Assembly (NCBI RefSeq): GCF_022606465.1
Contig: NZ_JALBUF010000002.1
Coordinates: 186,001-250,000, forward strand
Length of the DNA stretch: 64,000 nucleotides
Direction: 5' to 3'
Source: Sulfoacidibacillus ferrooxidans
Lineage (GTDB): Bacteria; Bacillota; Bacilli; Alicyclobacillales; SLC66
In this document: one piece after another, positions 35,450 to 43,743 of the stretch
How positions within the stretch are numbered: the stretch's first letter is position 1
Layout of the letters: each line of letters opens with the position of its first letter
The notes under the pieces: model-generated
Seen by the model: the letters and a program-made list of their open reading frames with translations, nothing else
Told to the model about the DNA's origin: nothing
Databases searched by the model: none
Translations under genes and position numbers: made by a program

Positions 35450-36066
35450 CTTTTCTCCCCTTCTTTCTTTTGAACATGTACTGCTTGATAGGGTGGTACA
35501 ACACCTTTGGCTCGAACGGCAACCATATGCCAACCGACAAGAACGATTAAGATCAGTGGCAATACGGCGATGTGGAGACCGTAGACTTGCCCGTTATTTA
35601 AGATGTTCAAAAACCCATCGAGTCCAGCGCCATTGAAGGCATCCTTACTTTGTACCTGATTCCACTGTGCAAAGAAGTCGCCACGGGATAGGTATCCGGT
35701 GAAGGCGGTGATCACGGAAACACCAAAGGAGAGCGCTCCAAGTACCCATGTCATGGCGCGACCTTCACGCCACGATCCCATAAAAAACTGACCTACCAGA
35801 TGCATTGTCATAAAGAAGAAAAAGGCCTGAACACTCCAAAAGTGCACCGAACGAAAAAACGCCCCCGCAGCAGAATATTGATACCAAGTGGGGCCGTATG
35901 CCGCCATGATGACACCTGACATAATCGTGAAGACTAGACTGCTTAATGTAAAAACACCAAAACTATAGACGAGTGATGAGACGTAAATGGGTTGTTCTGA
36001 AGGCAAGAGATTATCCCACGTCAACTTTTCTGTAACAGTGGTGCGCATGCTTTTGGTCCAGTTCAT
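35446..36066 (-). CDS. Cytochrome b6-type diheme membrane subunit
   Basis: This four-helix cytochrome b would hold two b haems and quinone sites. Helix B has H75 and H89, separated by 13 residues; helix D has H165 and H180, separated by 14. This spacing is that of cytochrome b6 rather than mitochondrial b. The length of 206 residues equals b6 alone. It is translationally coupled on both sides: its ATG overlaps the stop of a 38-residue gene, and its stop overlaps the subunit IV-like start. No Rieske gene is nearby, so its electron partner is unclear. Confidence 0.85.
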   Translation of the reverse strand: MNWTKSMRTTVTEKLTWDNLLPSEQPIYVSSLVYSFGVFTLSSLVFTIMSGVIMAAYGPTWYQYSAAGAFFRSVHFWSVQAFFFFMTMHLVGQFFMGSWREGRAMTWVLGALSFGVSVITAFTGYLSRGDFFAQWNQVQSKDAFNGAGLDGFLNILNNGQVYGLHIAVLPLILIVLVGWHMVAVRAKGVVPPYQAVHVQKKEGEKR

Positions 36067-36179
36067 TTTTTATCGCCTCGATCATGGTGAGGATATTTGG
36101 CTGCAACAAACATCATGAAAACAATGAGCCATAGATAGCCGACGTAATAATTGGGCCACGCATTTGAGAAGTTCACCAT
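36063..36179 (-). CDS. 38-residue single-helix subunit ahead of cytochrome b6
   Basis: The frame encodes MVNFSNAWPNYYVGYLW, then a hydrophobic helix (about residues 11-27) and the charged end KYPHHDRGDKK. AAGGGAGTGG lies 9 bases before ATG 36179, and the stop overlaps the cytochrome b start (ATGA). These features argue for a real coupled gene rather than chance. It recalls the tiny one-helix subunits of b6f and bd complexes. No homologue is known to me. Confidence 0.65.
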   Translation of the reverse strand: MVNFSNAWPNYYVGYLWLIVFMMFVAAKYPHHDRGDKK

Positions 36180-36443
36180 CGCGTGCCACTCCCTTCGCTT
36201 TCGATATTTTCATGGTAATGGATGGGTGATGTTACGGTAAGGATCATAATGACTACTTTCTCTGGTCAATGTGGATAGAATCTACGGATGAAACGCATAG
36301 TCAATATGAACTATGGACATTAGTCTTTTAAGCACTGTAGAGCATGGAAACGTAGTGTATAGAACGTTTTTTATTCCATACGGATTACCATAGGGTTAGA
36401 TTGTGATGTAATATATAGGTAAGCTTTGAAGGGGGAATGGAAT

Positions 36444-36605
36444 ATGCATGTACGGAGCATAGAGATGGAACGTAAAGATGGATCTAGGTATCGTTTAGAA
36501 ACCGATCTCACAGATAAAGAAATAAAAGAACAATATGCAAAAGACCAAATCATATCGGAACATGCGATCCGTGGTAAAACAAAAGCTATGGAAGATGACG
36601 TCTAA
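36444..36605 (+). CDS. Small charged protein, unknown, 53 residues
   Basis: The frame starts at ATG 36444 with GAAGGGGGA 7 bases upstream and encodes a hydrophilic, charged, probably helical protein (TDLTDKEIKEQYAKDQ in the middle). It has no signal or membrane segment. It resembles no family I can name. A ribosome binding site of this quality and the clean frame make it a likely gene. Confidence 0.5.
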   Translation: MHVRSIEMERKDGSRYRLETDLTDKEIKEQYAKDQIISEHAIRGKTKAMEDDV

Positions 36606-36704
36606 CGAAGTAGTTGAAAAGTCGGCAATGTAATAATACATGACATCATTATCGAGAAATGCATTAAATATAAAAAAATTTCAAAAAAACCGAGTCATTT
36701 TTAG

Positions 36705-36735
36705 CATAGTATGTTATATATAATAACATACTATG
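36705..36735. promoter_or_regulatory. 31-bp palindrome overlapping a TATAAT box
   Basis: CATAGTATGTTAT (36705-36717) and ATAACATACTATG (36723-36735) are exact complements around ATATA. A perfect TATAAT lies at 36719-36724 within it. The gene start follows 17 bases later. This is a strong candidate for a repressor operator over a promoter. Confidence 0.65.
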
Positions 36736-36752
36736 TGACTGGGGGAGATGGC

Positions 36753-36929
36753 ATGCAAACGGCGGAGTTATTTGAACGATACGTGGTATCTCGCCAGGCG
36801 TGTGACGAAAGAACATCGATTCTCGAGGAGATTAAAGAGCGGGTAGAGCGCTCAGAAATTAAAATTATCGACGTGCAAAGAAATCGCGATCACTTAATTA
36901 TTGTGTGTCGAAAGAGAACGTGGCATTAG
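36753..36929 (+). CDS. Small hypothetical protein under a palindromic promoter
   Basis: This 58-residue protein has a helical, charged N-terminal half (RTSILEEIKERVERSEI) and a strand-like end (LIIVCRKRTWH). ATG 36753 has GGGGGAG 6 bases upstream. An upstream in-frame ATG at 36711 lies inside the palindrome and is rejected. It might itself be a small regulator, but no helix-turn-helix is evident. Confidence 0.55.
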   Translation: MQTAELFERYVVSRQACDERTSILEEIKERVERSEIKIIDVQRNRDHLIIVCRKRTWH

Positions 36930-37058
36930 CTCATGTAGAATACCGCTTTATTACACGGGGTCTTCGTGCATGATCAAGTGATCCATGCTACCATAGGGAG
37001 AGTTACAAGTACTCGAACTGATCGGGTCAGGATCTAGTTCCTACATGGAGGCACCTGC

Positions 37059-37631
37059 ATGGAATTAAAAGTAAATATAGCATCCACAGCTTTAGTTGTG
37101 ATCGATCTGCAAAAAGGGATTGTCGGATTACAGGGGGCACCCTATGCTACGTCAGATGTAGTTTCGCGTTGTGCAGAGCTTGCGAAAGTTTTTCGCGAAC
37201 ATGAGGGTTTTGTAGTTCTTGTTCATGTTGGATCGCGTGATGGGAAGGATATGTTGCATCCAATAACCGATGCAGCACCTCAAGCACCGATGAATCGACC
37301 TGCAGATTTTGCGGATTTTGTGACAGAATTACAGGTGCAGCCTACGGATCACTTGGTCACCAAGCATCAATGGGGTGCATTTTTTGGAACGGATTTAGAT
37401 TTACAATTGCGTCGACGTTCTATTGACACGATTGTTTTATGTGGTATTGCAACGAATATCGGAGTAGAAACAACAGCTCGTGAGGCTTATCAGCGACAAT
37501 ATCAACAGATTTTTGTATCTGATGCCATGACAGGGTTGTCAGAGATCGAACACGATCATACACTACGCTATATATTCCCCCGGATTGGGCGCATTCGTAC
37601 CACCGAACAAGTTGTAAATGCCATAGAGTAA
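37059..37631 (+). CDS. Isochorismatase-family cysteine hydrolase
   Basis: Members hydrolyse isochorismate, nicotinamide or related amides in the cytoplasm. The catalytic triad is visible: Asp in VVIDLQKGIV (about residue 17), Lys in TKHQWGAFFGTDLD, and Cys in VLCGIATNIGVETTAREA (about residue 129). Length is 190 residues. ATG 37059 has GGAGG upstream. It is flanked by its own terminator, so it is monocistronic. The substrate cannot be read from the sequence. Confidence 0.88.
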   Translation: MELKVNIASTALVVIDLQKGIVGLQGAPYATSDVVSRCAELAKVFREHEGFVVLVHVGSRDGKDMLHPITDAAPQAPMNRPADFADFVTELQVQPTDHLVTKHQWGAFFGTDLDLQLRRRSIDTIVLCGIATNIGVETTAREAYQRQYQQIFVSDAMTGLSEIEHDHTLRYIFPRIGRIRTTEQVVNAIE

Positions 37632-37636
37632 TCGTC

Positions 37637-37691
37637 AAGCAGACAAACACACCTCACGGCAATCGTTGTCGTGAGGTGTGCTTGTCTGCTT
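37637..37691 (+). terminator. Long hairpin after the isochorismatase-family gene
   Basis: The arms starting at 37637 and ending at 37691 form about 26 pairs with one mismatch and one G-T pair around a TCG loop. The T-tail is short. Confidence 0.75.
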
Positions 37692-37737
37692 ATTTTCTAT
37701 AAACTATACGTTGACGTAAGGATTCAACATTGCTAAG

Positions 37738-38178
37738 ATGATGCAAGAGGTGATTGTTACGGACGATTCAACTCTTTTTTCAGTAGAGGATGTAGTGAAA
37801 AAATGTGGTGTGACTGCGCGGACATTGCATTATTACGAAGAAGTAGGGTTGATTACACCTAGCTGCCGAACGAGTGGGGGGCATCGCTTATATGATAAGG
37901 ATGTGGTGGAGAAGTTATCCTATATTTTACGAATCAAAGATAACCTCGGGTATTCTTTACAGGAAATACGCAATGTCTTACAAGCGCAAGAAGCGTTAGA
38001 TCGTTTGCGTGTCAGTTATCAGAGTGGATCTGAAGATGAACGTCAACAGATCGTGGATGAATCGATCGATCTGATGATGGAAGTTATGAACCAAATTGAT
38101 GGGAAAATGAACAAATTAGAAGAGATGAAAAAAAATCTATTAGAACGTCTTGAACACGTAAAAACCCTGCGACGTTAA
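37738..38178 (+). CDS. MerR-family regulator of the downstream efflux pump
   Basis: The N-terminal helix-turn-helix follows the MerR pattern (FSVEDVVKKCGVTARTLHYY, then EEVGLITPS and GGHRLYDK). A long dimerisation helix ends the protein (residues about 100-146). It has no metal-binding cysteine set, so a drug or organic ligand is likelier than a metal. It lies 61 bases before an MFS drug exporter, its probable target. The start is unclear because ATG 37738 lacks a good ribosome binding site and overlaps a possible -10 (TTGACG at 37711, TAAGAT at 37734). Confidence 0.85.
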   Translation: MMQEVIVTDDSTLFSVEDVVKKCGVTARTLHYYEEVGLITPSCRTSGGHRLYDKDVVEKLSYILRIKDNLGYSLQEIRNVLQAQEALDRLRVSYQSGSEDERQQIVDESIDLMMEVMNQIDGKMNKLEEMKKNLLERLEHVKTLRR

Positions 38179-38239
38179 GATAATACGATCGCGAAGTAGA
38201 CATGGAAAGTAATCAGTGGTTTTTGTGGGGGTGGATTGT

Positions 38240-39958
38240 ATGGCGGGCAATCGGCGTAAGTGGTGGATATTATCTGTCACAAGTCTTGGTGCACTTCTCA
38301 GTGCCTTGAATTTTAGTACGCTCATTATTGCATTGCCGGATCTGATACGCGATCTACATGCAACGTTGTTACAAGCGATGTGGATCATGCTGTCCTATAT
38401 GGTGGCACAAACCATTATGGTCCTTATGGCAGGGAGCTTGGCAGATTTATTTGGGCGCAGGAAATTATATATTTTCGGCATGGCCTTGTTTACGATTGTG
38501 TCGTTTGCAGCTGGATTTGCTCCAAACGCTTCCTGGCTCATTGTTTTGCGGGTGTTTCAAGGAATATCCGGTGCCATGGTTATGGCGAATAGTACAGCGA
38601 TTGTGGCTGATGTCTTTCCTAAGGAAGAACTTGGTCGTGCCCTTGGGGTCAATGTCATGGTCGTTGCTGTCGGACAGATTATCGGGCCGGTGCTTGGCGG
38701 ATGGTTAACCACTGCGTTTGGATGGTCATGGACTTTTTGGTTTAATGTTCCATTTGGCATTGTCGCTGTTCTATGGGCCTTGTATGTCATGGGTTTAAGA
38801 GAAGTAGGGGAACGGAGAAGTCGCCAAATTGACGTATGGGGAATTGTTACTTATGTATTTACGGCATTAGGATTGTTAATTGCTCTGACGTGGGGTGCCA
38901 TCCAAAATTGGGGTTCACCAGTGGTTTGGATCGGAGGCATAATTTTTGTTGTATTTTTACCTCTGTGGATGATTATTGAAATCAAGCATCCACAACCATT
39001 ATTGCATTTGCCTTTGTTTCGCAATCGTGCCTTTAGTATGGGGATCATCTCCGCTACCTTAAATTCAATTGCAAGAATGGCCGTTATGTTTATGCTGATT
39101 TTTTATTTTCAAGGGGCTATGGGAGATACTGCACTCGAAGCTGGAATTTTATCGATTCCACTGGCAGCTGGTATGCTTGTCGTTTCACCTTTTTCAGGGT
39201 GGATTAGTGACCGTCTAGGCGTTACAGCACCGACTACGGGAGGATTATTGATCACGCTGGTTGGGCTCGCAGGTCTTGCGCTTGCCATTGGGCTTACTAC
39301 GCCTTACTGGCAACTTGCTGTTTGGATGGCAGTCATTGGCGTTGGATCTGGATTCTTTAATTCCCCAAATTCGAGCAGTATTATGAACTCTGCAGGTCCG
39401 AAATATCGAGGAGAAGCTTCGGGTATTCGGTCATTAACGACCAATTCGGGCATGATGTTGAGTATTGCATTTACGATTCCTATCGTGACAGCTAGCATTC
39501 CACATCAAGCGATGTTAGCTATATTTTCAGGTACCGCTGTCGGATTGAAAGGAGAGTCTAGCTCCCTGCAAGGTTTTATCCATGGGCTTCAAATGGCGTT
39601 TTGGGTGATGGCAGGACTGATGTTAATAGCTACAATAATGTCGGCAATGCGTGGTGAAAAGAAGCGAGTTGATGAGGCATTGTTGCGAGCCGTCGTGTTA
39701 GGCATTGAAGCACGTAGAATTCTAGATATTCCTGAGGAAAGCCGAAGTAAACTTGATGGAGAAATTCTACATTTTGCTACTGTACAGCTTCAAAATGCTC
39801 TTCCTCAACAAACAAAAGGTGTGCATATATCTTCACCCGTGCAGAATCGAGCACCACGCCGGGCTGAACGTCCGTATCCTGTAGAAATGGATGTCCATGA
39901 ACCAAAACGTCAGGTTTTCCACTCTTCCTTGTCGTCACACGTGGTGAGAAAGGATTGA
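38240..39958 (+). CDS. MFS multidrug exporter, EmrB/QacA (DHA2) type
   Basis: This proton-driven exporter has about fourteen helices. The motif LADLFGRRKLYIFG (about residues 70-83) is the MFS loop 2-3 signature, and a VLGGWLTTAFGWSWTFWFN stretch is the motif C region of drug antiporters. A hydrophilic C-terminal tail of about 90 residues is unusual. ATG 38240 has GGGGGTGG upstream. It forms an operon with the MerR gene before it and the SPW gene after it. Confidence 0.9.
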   Translation: MAGNRRKWWILSVTSLGALLSALNFSTLIIALPDLIRDLHATLLQAMWIMLSYMVAQTIMVLMAGSLADLFGRRKLYIFGMALFTIVSFAAGFAPNASWLIVLRVFQGISGAMVMANSTAIVADVFPKEELGRALGVNVMVVAVGQIIGPVLGGWLTTAFGWSWTFWFNVPFGIVAVLWALYVMGLREVGERRSRQIDVWGIVTYVFTALGLLIALTWGAIQNWGSPVVWIGGIIFVVFLPLWMIIEIKHPQPLLHLPLFRNRAFSMGIISATLNSIARMAVMFMLIFYFQGAMGDTALEAGILSIPLAAGMLVVSPFSGWISDRLGVTAPTTGGLLITLVGLAGLALAIGLTTPYWQLAVWMAVIGVGSGFFNSPNSSSIMNSAGPKYRGEASGIRSLTTNSGMMLSIAFTIPIVTASIPHQAMLAIFSGTAVGLKGESSSLQGFIHGLQMAFWVMAGLMLIATIMSAMRGEKKRVDEALLRAVVLGIEARRILDIPEESRSKLDGEILHFATVQLQNALPQQTKGVHISSPVQNRAPRRAERPYPVEMDVHEPKRQVFHSSLSSHVVRKD

Positions 39959-39964
39959 TATGAC

Positions 39965-40471
39965 ATGAAGGGTTTTTTGTGGGCTGGAATTGGCGGCGTG
40001 GTGGAGTTTGTCATAGGATTATGGTTAATGGCATCACCTTGGATCACGGGGTTTCATCACGCATACAATAGCCAATCTGCTATACATGTTACCCTGTACA
40101 CCGGATTGTGCATCGCTGTACTTGGGATTGTTACGGCGATAGGATTTGTAGTGGCTGCATTTCAGGTGCAAGCGCAAAAAATTCGGAGCTTGTCTGCATT
40201 AGATATACCCGGAAAATCAGTTGCAAGTACAGAAAATGATGCCCGATCGCATCAAACGTTGCGTGTACATGATGAACAACGTGAAACTCTATATGAAAAA
40301 CAGCAAGATCAATTATCATTGGATACACACGCTAAACAGATGCAAACTTCAAATACTAAACGGGTCAATCTTCAGGAGAGTGTGACTGGCTATTCACAAA
40401 CTGAGTTGTTGCAATTAGCACAGAATCTTTTACAAGAATTACAAACCCATGAGGATAAAAGAGCACACTAA
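39965..40471 (+). CDS. SPW-repeat membrane protein
   Basis: This 168-residue protein has two helices in the first 70 residues, with the SPW motif in LMASPWITGF, followed by a long hydrophilic tail rich in Gln and charged residues. SPW proteins are small membrane proteins of unknown function. It starts 6 bases after the efflux gene and is probably cotranscribed. Confidence 0.7.
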   Translation: MKGFLWAGIGGVVEFVIGLWLMASPWITGFHHAYNSQSAIHVTLYTGLCIAVLGIVTAIGFVVAAFQVQAQKIRSLSALDIPGKSVASTENDARSHQTLRVHDEQRETLYEKQQDQLSLDTHAKQMQTSNTKRVNLQESVTGYSQTELLQLAQNLLQELQTHEDKRAH

Positions 40472-40499
40472 ATTGAGTCATATAACCATGCCTACATCG

Positions 40500-40649
40500 C
40501 AGAATCATGGAGACGATGATCTAGGCATGGTTATTGAGGACCCTGAAATGGCTACTACATACGGTAGTAATGGTCGTCAATATGTAGAGCATCATTTGAG
40601 TTGGGCTATGCTCGTTCGAACCTGGTTAGATCAGTTACGCGTTGATTAA
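40500..40649 (+). pseudogene. C-terminal remnant of a family 1 glycosyltransferase
   Basis: The frame ends with [37 protein letters not shown]. This is the typical closing helix pair of GT4-type glycosyltransferases (xLLxDPExxxxxGxxGRxxVExxFSWxxxxxxxLxxL). No catalytic part is present upstream, so it is a gene fragment. It overlaps the end of thiG by 15 bases on the opposite strand. CCATGCCTA and TAGGCATGG flank its start as 9-bp inverted arms (40487-40531). Confidence 0.6.
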
Positions 40650-41426
40650 GCCACTGGTGGGACTACTAGGCTGTGCTATGTCTGTTTTCTGTATGCGCCC
40701 AGCAAGATATCCGGCACGACCAGCCTTTACGCCAAGTTGCATCGCATAAGCCATGCCTACAGGATCAGTGGCTCTTGCAATCGCCGTATTGATTAATACA
40801 GCATCTGCACCAAGTTCCATAGCAAGCGCTGCATCTGAAGGGGATCCAATGCCAGCATCGATGACCACGGGTACGCGCCCTGCCACTTGGTCGATCACTC
40901 TGCGTAGTCGATCTTGACTGACAAGTCCACGTCCAGTGCCAATGGGGGAACCGTAAGGCATAATGGTTGCACAACCAATCTCCAGTAAACGTTTGGCTAC
41001 TAAGTGATCATCTGTCGTATACGGGAGGACAATAAAACCTTCTTCAACGAGAATTTGAGCCGCTTCTATGGTTTGAATGGGATCGGGTAGAAGAGTACCA
41101 TCTGCCGGGATCACTTCTAGTTTAACCCAATTGGATAACCCTGCTGCACGGGCAAGTCGTGCTGTGCGTACGGCTTCAGAAGCCGTTTGACAGCCTGCAG
41201 TATTTGGTAAAATGAAGTAGCGTTCGCGATCAATATAGTGGAGAAGCGACTCTTCTTGTTGGTCCAGATTGACTCGGCGAACAGCCACTGTGACAATCTC
41301 TGTGTCAGATACGTCTAACGCTTCTTTCATCTGATGTAAATCATCATATTTTCCGGTGCCAACCATCAGTCGCGAATGAAAAGATCGGCCTGCAATAGTA
41401 AGCTGTGAATCTTGCTGCATGTTCAT
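40635..41426 (-). CDS. thiG: Thiazole synthase
   Basis: ThiG builds the thiazole phosphate of thiamine from deoxyxylulose phosphate, dehydroglycine and ThiS thiocarboxylate. The barrel motifs are clear: the Schiff-base Lys in [17 protein letters not shown], the glycine-rich PIGTGRGL, and [19 protein letters not shown]. Length is 263 residues. GGAGGG precedes ATG 41426. It is the last gene of the minus-strand thi operon. Confidence 0.95.
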   Translation of the reverse strand: MNMQQDSQLTIAGRSFHSRLMVGTGKYDDLHQMKEALDVSDTEIVTVAVRRVNLDQQEESLLHYIDRERYFILPNTAGCQTASEAVRTARLARAAGLSNWVKLEVIPADGTLLPDPIQTIEAAQILVEEGFIVLPYTTDDHLVAKRLLEIGCATIMPYGSPIGTGRGLVSQDRLRRVIDQVAGRVPVVIDAGIGSPSDAALAMELGADAVLINTAIARATDPVGMAYAMQLGVKAGRAGYLAGRIQKTDIAQPSSPTSGLINA

Positions 41427-41473
41427 ACTCTATCCCTCCATACAATGGTCTTTTTTCTCAATGACAATGGAAG

Positions 41474-41674
41474 TCAACCTCCACCAACAAAACGGACAAT
41501 TTCAATGTGGTCGCCATCAAGGATGAATTGGGTGATAAACTGTTCTTTCGGAACAATGTCGCCATTTCTTTCAACTGCAACTAATTCGTCTTGTAAATCG
41601 TAGTTGTGTATTAGATCACTCACCGTAATCGATTCTTGCAAAATCTTACTTTGTCCATTGACATGTATTTGCAC
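41474..41674 (-). CDS. thiS: Thiamine sulfur carrier protein
   Basis: ThiS carries sulfur as a C-terminal thiocarboxylate. The protein starts VQIHVNGQ and ends RFVGGG, with the essential Gly-Gly tail. GTG 41674 has AGGGGG 8 bases upstream and gives 66 residues, the family's usual length. An in-frame ATG at 41716 overlaps the thiO stop and would add 14 residues; it could be used by coupling. Confidence 0.9.
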   Translation of the reverse strand: MQIHVNGQSKILQESITVSDLIHNYDLQDELVAVERNGDIVPKEQFITQFILDGDHIEIVRFVGGG

Positions 41675-41715
41675 AATGGTAGCCCCCTTATGTGTGATAG
41701 CGCCCAGACTCTCCA

Positions 41716-42843
41716 TCAGATCAACGATTCCTCACTCATCAAACTCCTTGCGGGAAGAAATGACTCACGCCACATGGGCTGAGGGTTTTCATCCAGTATC
41801 GCTGTCATCATAGAAGCGGTTACTGGAGCAAGTAGAATACCATTGCGATAATGACCGACTGCAAGTAATACCCGTGAACTCATGGCAGTTGGACCTATCA
41901 GTGGTTCTTTGCTTGGAAGCGCTGGCCGTAGCCCCGTCCAGGCGGAGACAAATGTTGCTTGCTCTAACCCAGGGAGCGTTTCTTGAATGGCTTGCAAAAG
42001 TTGCGCAACGCCAGCTACTGTGTTGGTGTGAGAATATAAGGCTTGTTCTTCAGTCGCACCCACGATGATTGAACCATCGCGTTTAGGGACAAAGTAGTGA
42101 TGGCCTTGTGAGATGGTCCGAGTCAGTTTGCTCCTGCCGACAGGTAGAATGCGTAGGAGTTGTCCTTTTATAGGAATCAATGTCGGTTGCATATGCAATG
42201 CAGGGAGAAATTGATTAGCAAATGCGCCGTTTGCAACGACGACTTGCTCTGCTACAAAGCAGCTTGTAGCTGTGCGTACGGTGACTTCATCAGAAGAACT
42301 GTGTATGTCATAAACTTCTGCACCTTCTAGCACGTCTGCAGTGAGGCTAGCTGCCTTTCCTACTGCTCTGGCCACTAGGGTAGCGTTCACATTACCGTCT
42401 TTTGGCAATAAAAGACCACCCGATGTTTTCGCCAATGCTGGTTCCTGGTTCATCATATCGTCCGCAGATAGGAACGTGGCTGATCCGCCGGCGGCGCGTT
42501 GCCAATCTGCTGTTTGTTGCAAGTGAATGGCTTGTTCTTCAGACATGGCCACACGTAAAATTCCATTATGAGTTAATTCGATATCAATGCCAGTCTGTTC
42601 TATTAACTCATCTGAAAAAGCAGGGTACATAGAGCGGCTCTCTAAACACAATTGAAAAAATGCACCGGCTCTGTCGATCTCTAATTCTGCACCTAGCATT
42701 CCTGCGGCGGCGCTAGATGCTTCTTGTCCGAGTTGTCCACGTTCTAGTAACAACACGGATCGCTTTGTTTTGGCTAGTTGCCAAGCAATCGTTGAACCAA
42801 TCACTCCGCCACCAATAACAATCACATCATAGATTCGTTTCAA
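41716..42843 (-). CDS. thiO: Glycine oxidase ThiO
   Basis: This FAD enzyme oxidises glycine to the imine used by ThiG. The dinucleotide motif VIGGGVIGSTIAWQLA opens the protein and the DAO fold continues with the RPALPSKEPLIGP segment near the C-terminus. Presence of ThiO rather than ThiH implies the aerobic route. Its start overlaps the tenI end by 17 bases. Confidence 0.92.
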   Translation of the reverse strand: MKRIYDVIVIGGGVIGSTIAWQLAKTKRSVLLLERGQLGQEASSAAAGMLGAELEIDRAGAFFQLCLESRSMYPAFSDELIEQTGIDIELTHNGILRVAMSEEQAIHLQQTADWQRAAGGSATFLSADDMMNQEPALAKTSGGLLLPKDGNVNATLVARAVGKAASLTADVLEGAEVYDIHSSSDEVTVRTATSCFVAEQVVVANGAFANQFLPALHMQPTLIPIKGQLLRILPVGRSKLTRTISQGHHYFVPKRDGSIIVGATEEQALYSHTNTVAGVAQLLQAIQETLPGLEQATFVSAWTGLRPALPSKEPLIGPTAMSSRVLLAVGHYRNGILLAPVTASMMTAILDENPQPMWRESFLPARSLMSEESLI

Positions 42844-43513
42844 GCGGTAAACTCTCCTTAAACCAAGGGATCTTTACTTCTATAGTAGATTGTAACATGA
42901 GTTTTTTTATGTGTTGTGTCGTTTGCTTTGGTTGATCAGAAGCTAAAACAGCACTGATCACAGCAATGCCACTACATTTTGAAGCAAGCACAGATTGTAC
43001 ATTGGTTGCATCGATTCCGCCAATTGCTATCACGGGAATGGACAGTGCGTCTACAACTCTTGCTAATGCATAGACACCTTTAGGGGGGAGTCCAATGTGC
43101 GATGAACTCGCAAAGATATGTCCAAAGGTGACATAGTCTGCGCCGCGTTCTTGCGCTTGCAATGCTTCTTCCACACTGTGTACAGAACAACCGATGTGCC
43201 CTTTCCACAGAGTTTGTTCACGTAACTTGAGGACTTGTTCCAGTGGCAGTGATTTTGCAGCAAGGTGAATACCTGCCGTAGGCAAGCTAAGTGCAATATC
43301 TACACGATCATTAACAAATAGTTGAGTTGCTAGTCTTTCTTTGGTACAAGACGCGACGAGTGACGCGCATAGATCAAACGTCTCTAAACTTGGTGCTTTT
43401 TTTTCGCGAATTTGAATGATATCTGCTCCACCCCTAGCACTTTCTAGAAGTGCATCAAAGAGTGGGTGGACGTGTCGCTTGCGATCACTAATGACATGAA
43501 GAACTGCTTGCAT
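42827..43513 (-). CDS. tenI: Thiazole tautomerase TenI
   Basis: TenI aromatises the thiazole tautomer made by ThiG. It shares the ThiE barrel (RGGADIIQIREK, and VIAIGGID). The phosphate loop reads YVTFGHIFASSSHIGLPPKG, with the FGH of TenI instead of the GPxxxTxTK of ThiE, so it is not thiamine phosphate synthase. Length is 228 residues. First gene of the thi operon; a promoter and hairpin precede it. Confidence 0.88.
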   Translation of the reverse strand: MQAVLHVISDRKRHVHPLFDALLESARGGADIIQIREKKAPSLETFDLCASLVASCTKERLATQLFVNDRVDIALSLPTAGIHLAAKSLPLEQVLKLREQTLWKGHIGCSVHSVEEALQAQERGADYVTFGHIFASSSHIGLPPKGVYALARVVDALSIPVIAIGGIDATNVQSVLASKCSGIAVISAVLASDQPKQTTQHIKKLMLQSTIEVKIPWFKESLPLETNL

Positions 43514-43565
43514 GGCGTCACCTCATTTTAGACAAGTGCAATTGAGTATATCAAAACATAATAAA

Positions 43566-43592
43566 GGCCGCACCCATAGAAGGGGTACGGCC
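43566..43592 (-). terminator. Terminator-like hairpin in the tenI leader
   Basis: On the minus strand GGCCGTACCC and GGGTGCGGCC form a 10-bp stem with one G-T pair, followed by TTTATT. It lies between the predicted tenI promoter and the gene, so it may attenuate the operon. An alternative upstream hairpin (GAATC...GATTC) abuts it. Confidence 0.6.
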
Positions 43593-43665
43593 GAATCTCT
43601 AGTTTGGATTCAACAAACGTTACCGGTATGTATTCTTTTAGTCTAATGAACTATAATCTTATTAA

Positions 43666-43694
43666 AATTTACACTTGTTCTGCCATTTCGTCAA
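43666..43694 (-). promoter_or_regulatory. Promoter of the tenI-thiO-thiS-thiG operon
   Basis: On the minus strand TTGACG (43694-43689) and TAAATT (43671-43666) are 17 bases apart. This gives a leader of about 146 bases before tenI. Confidence 0.65.
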
Positions 43695-43743
43695 GTTTTT
43701 GTGTACAATAGATACCACGATAACAGGTGAGGATGGAGATTAT

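Noticed and set aside
43514-43740. TPP riboswitch upstream of tenI or thiF
   Set aside because: None of the conserved TPP aptamer stretches (CUGAGA, ACCUGAUCUGGAUAAUGCCAGCG-like) was found on either strand.
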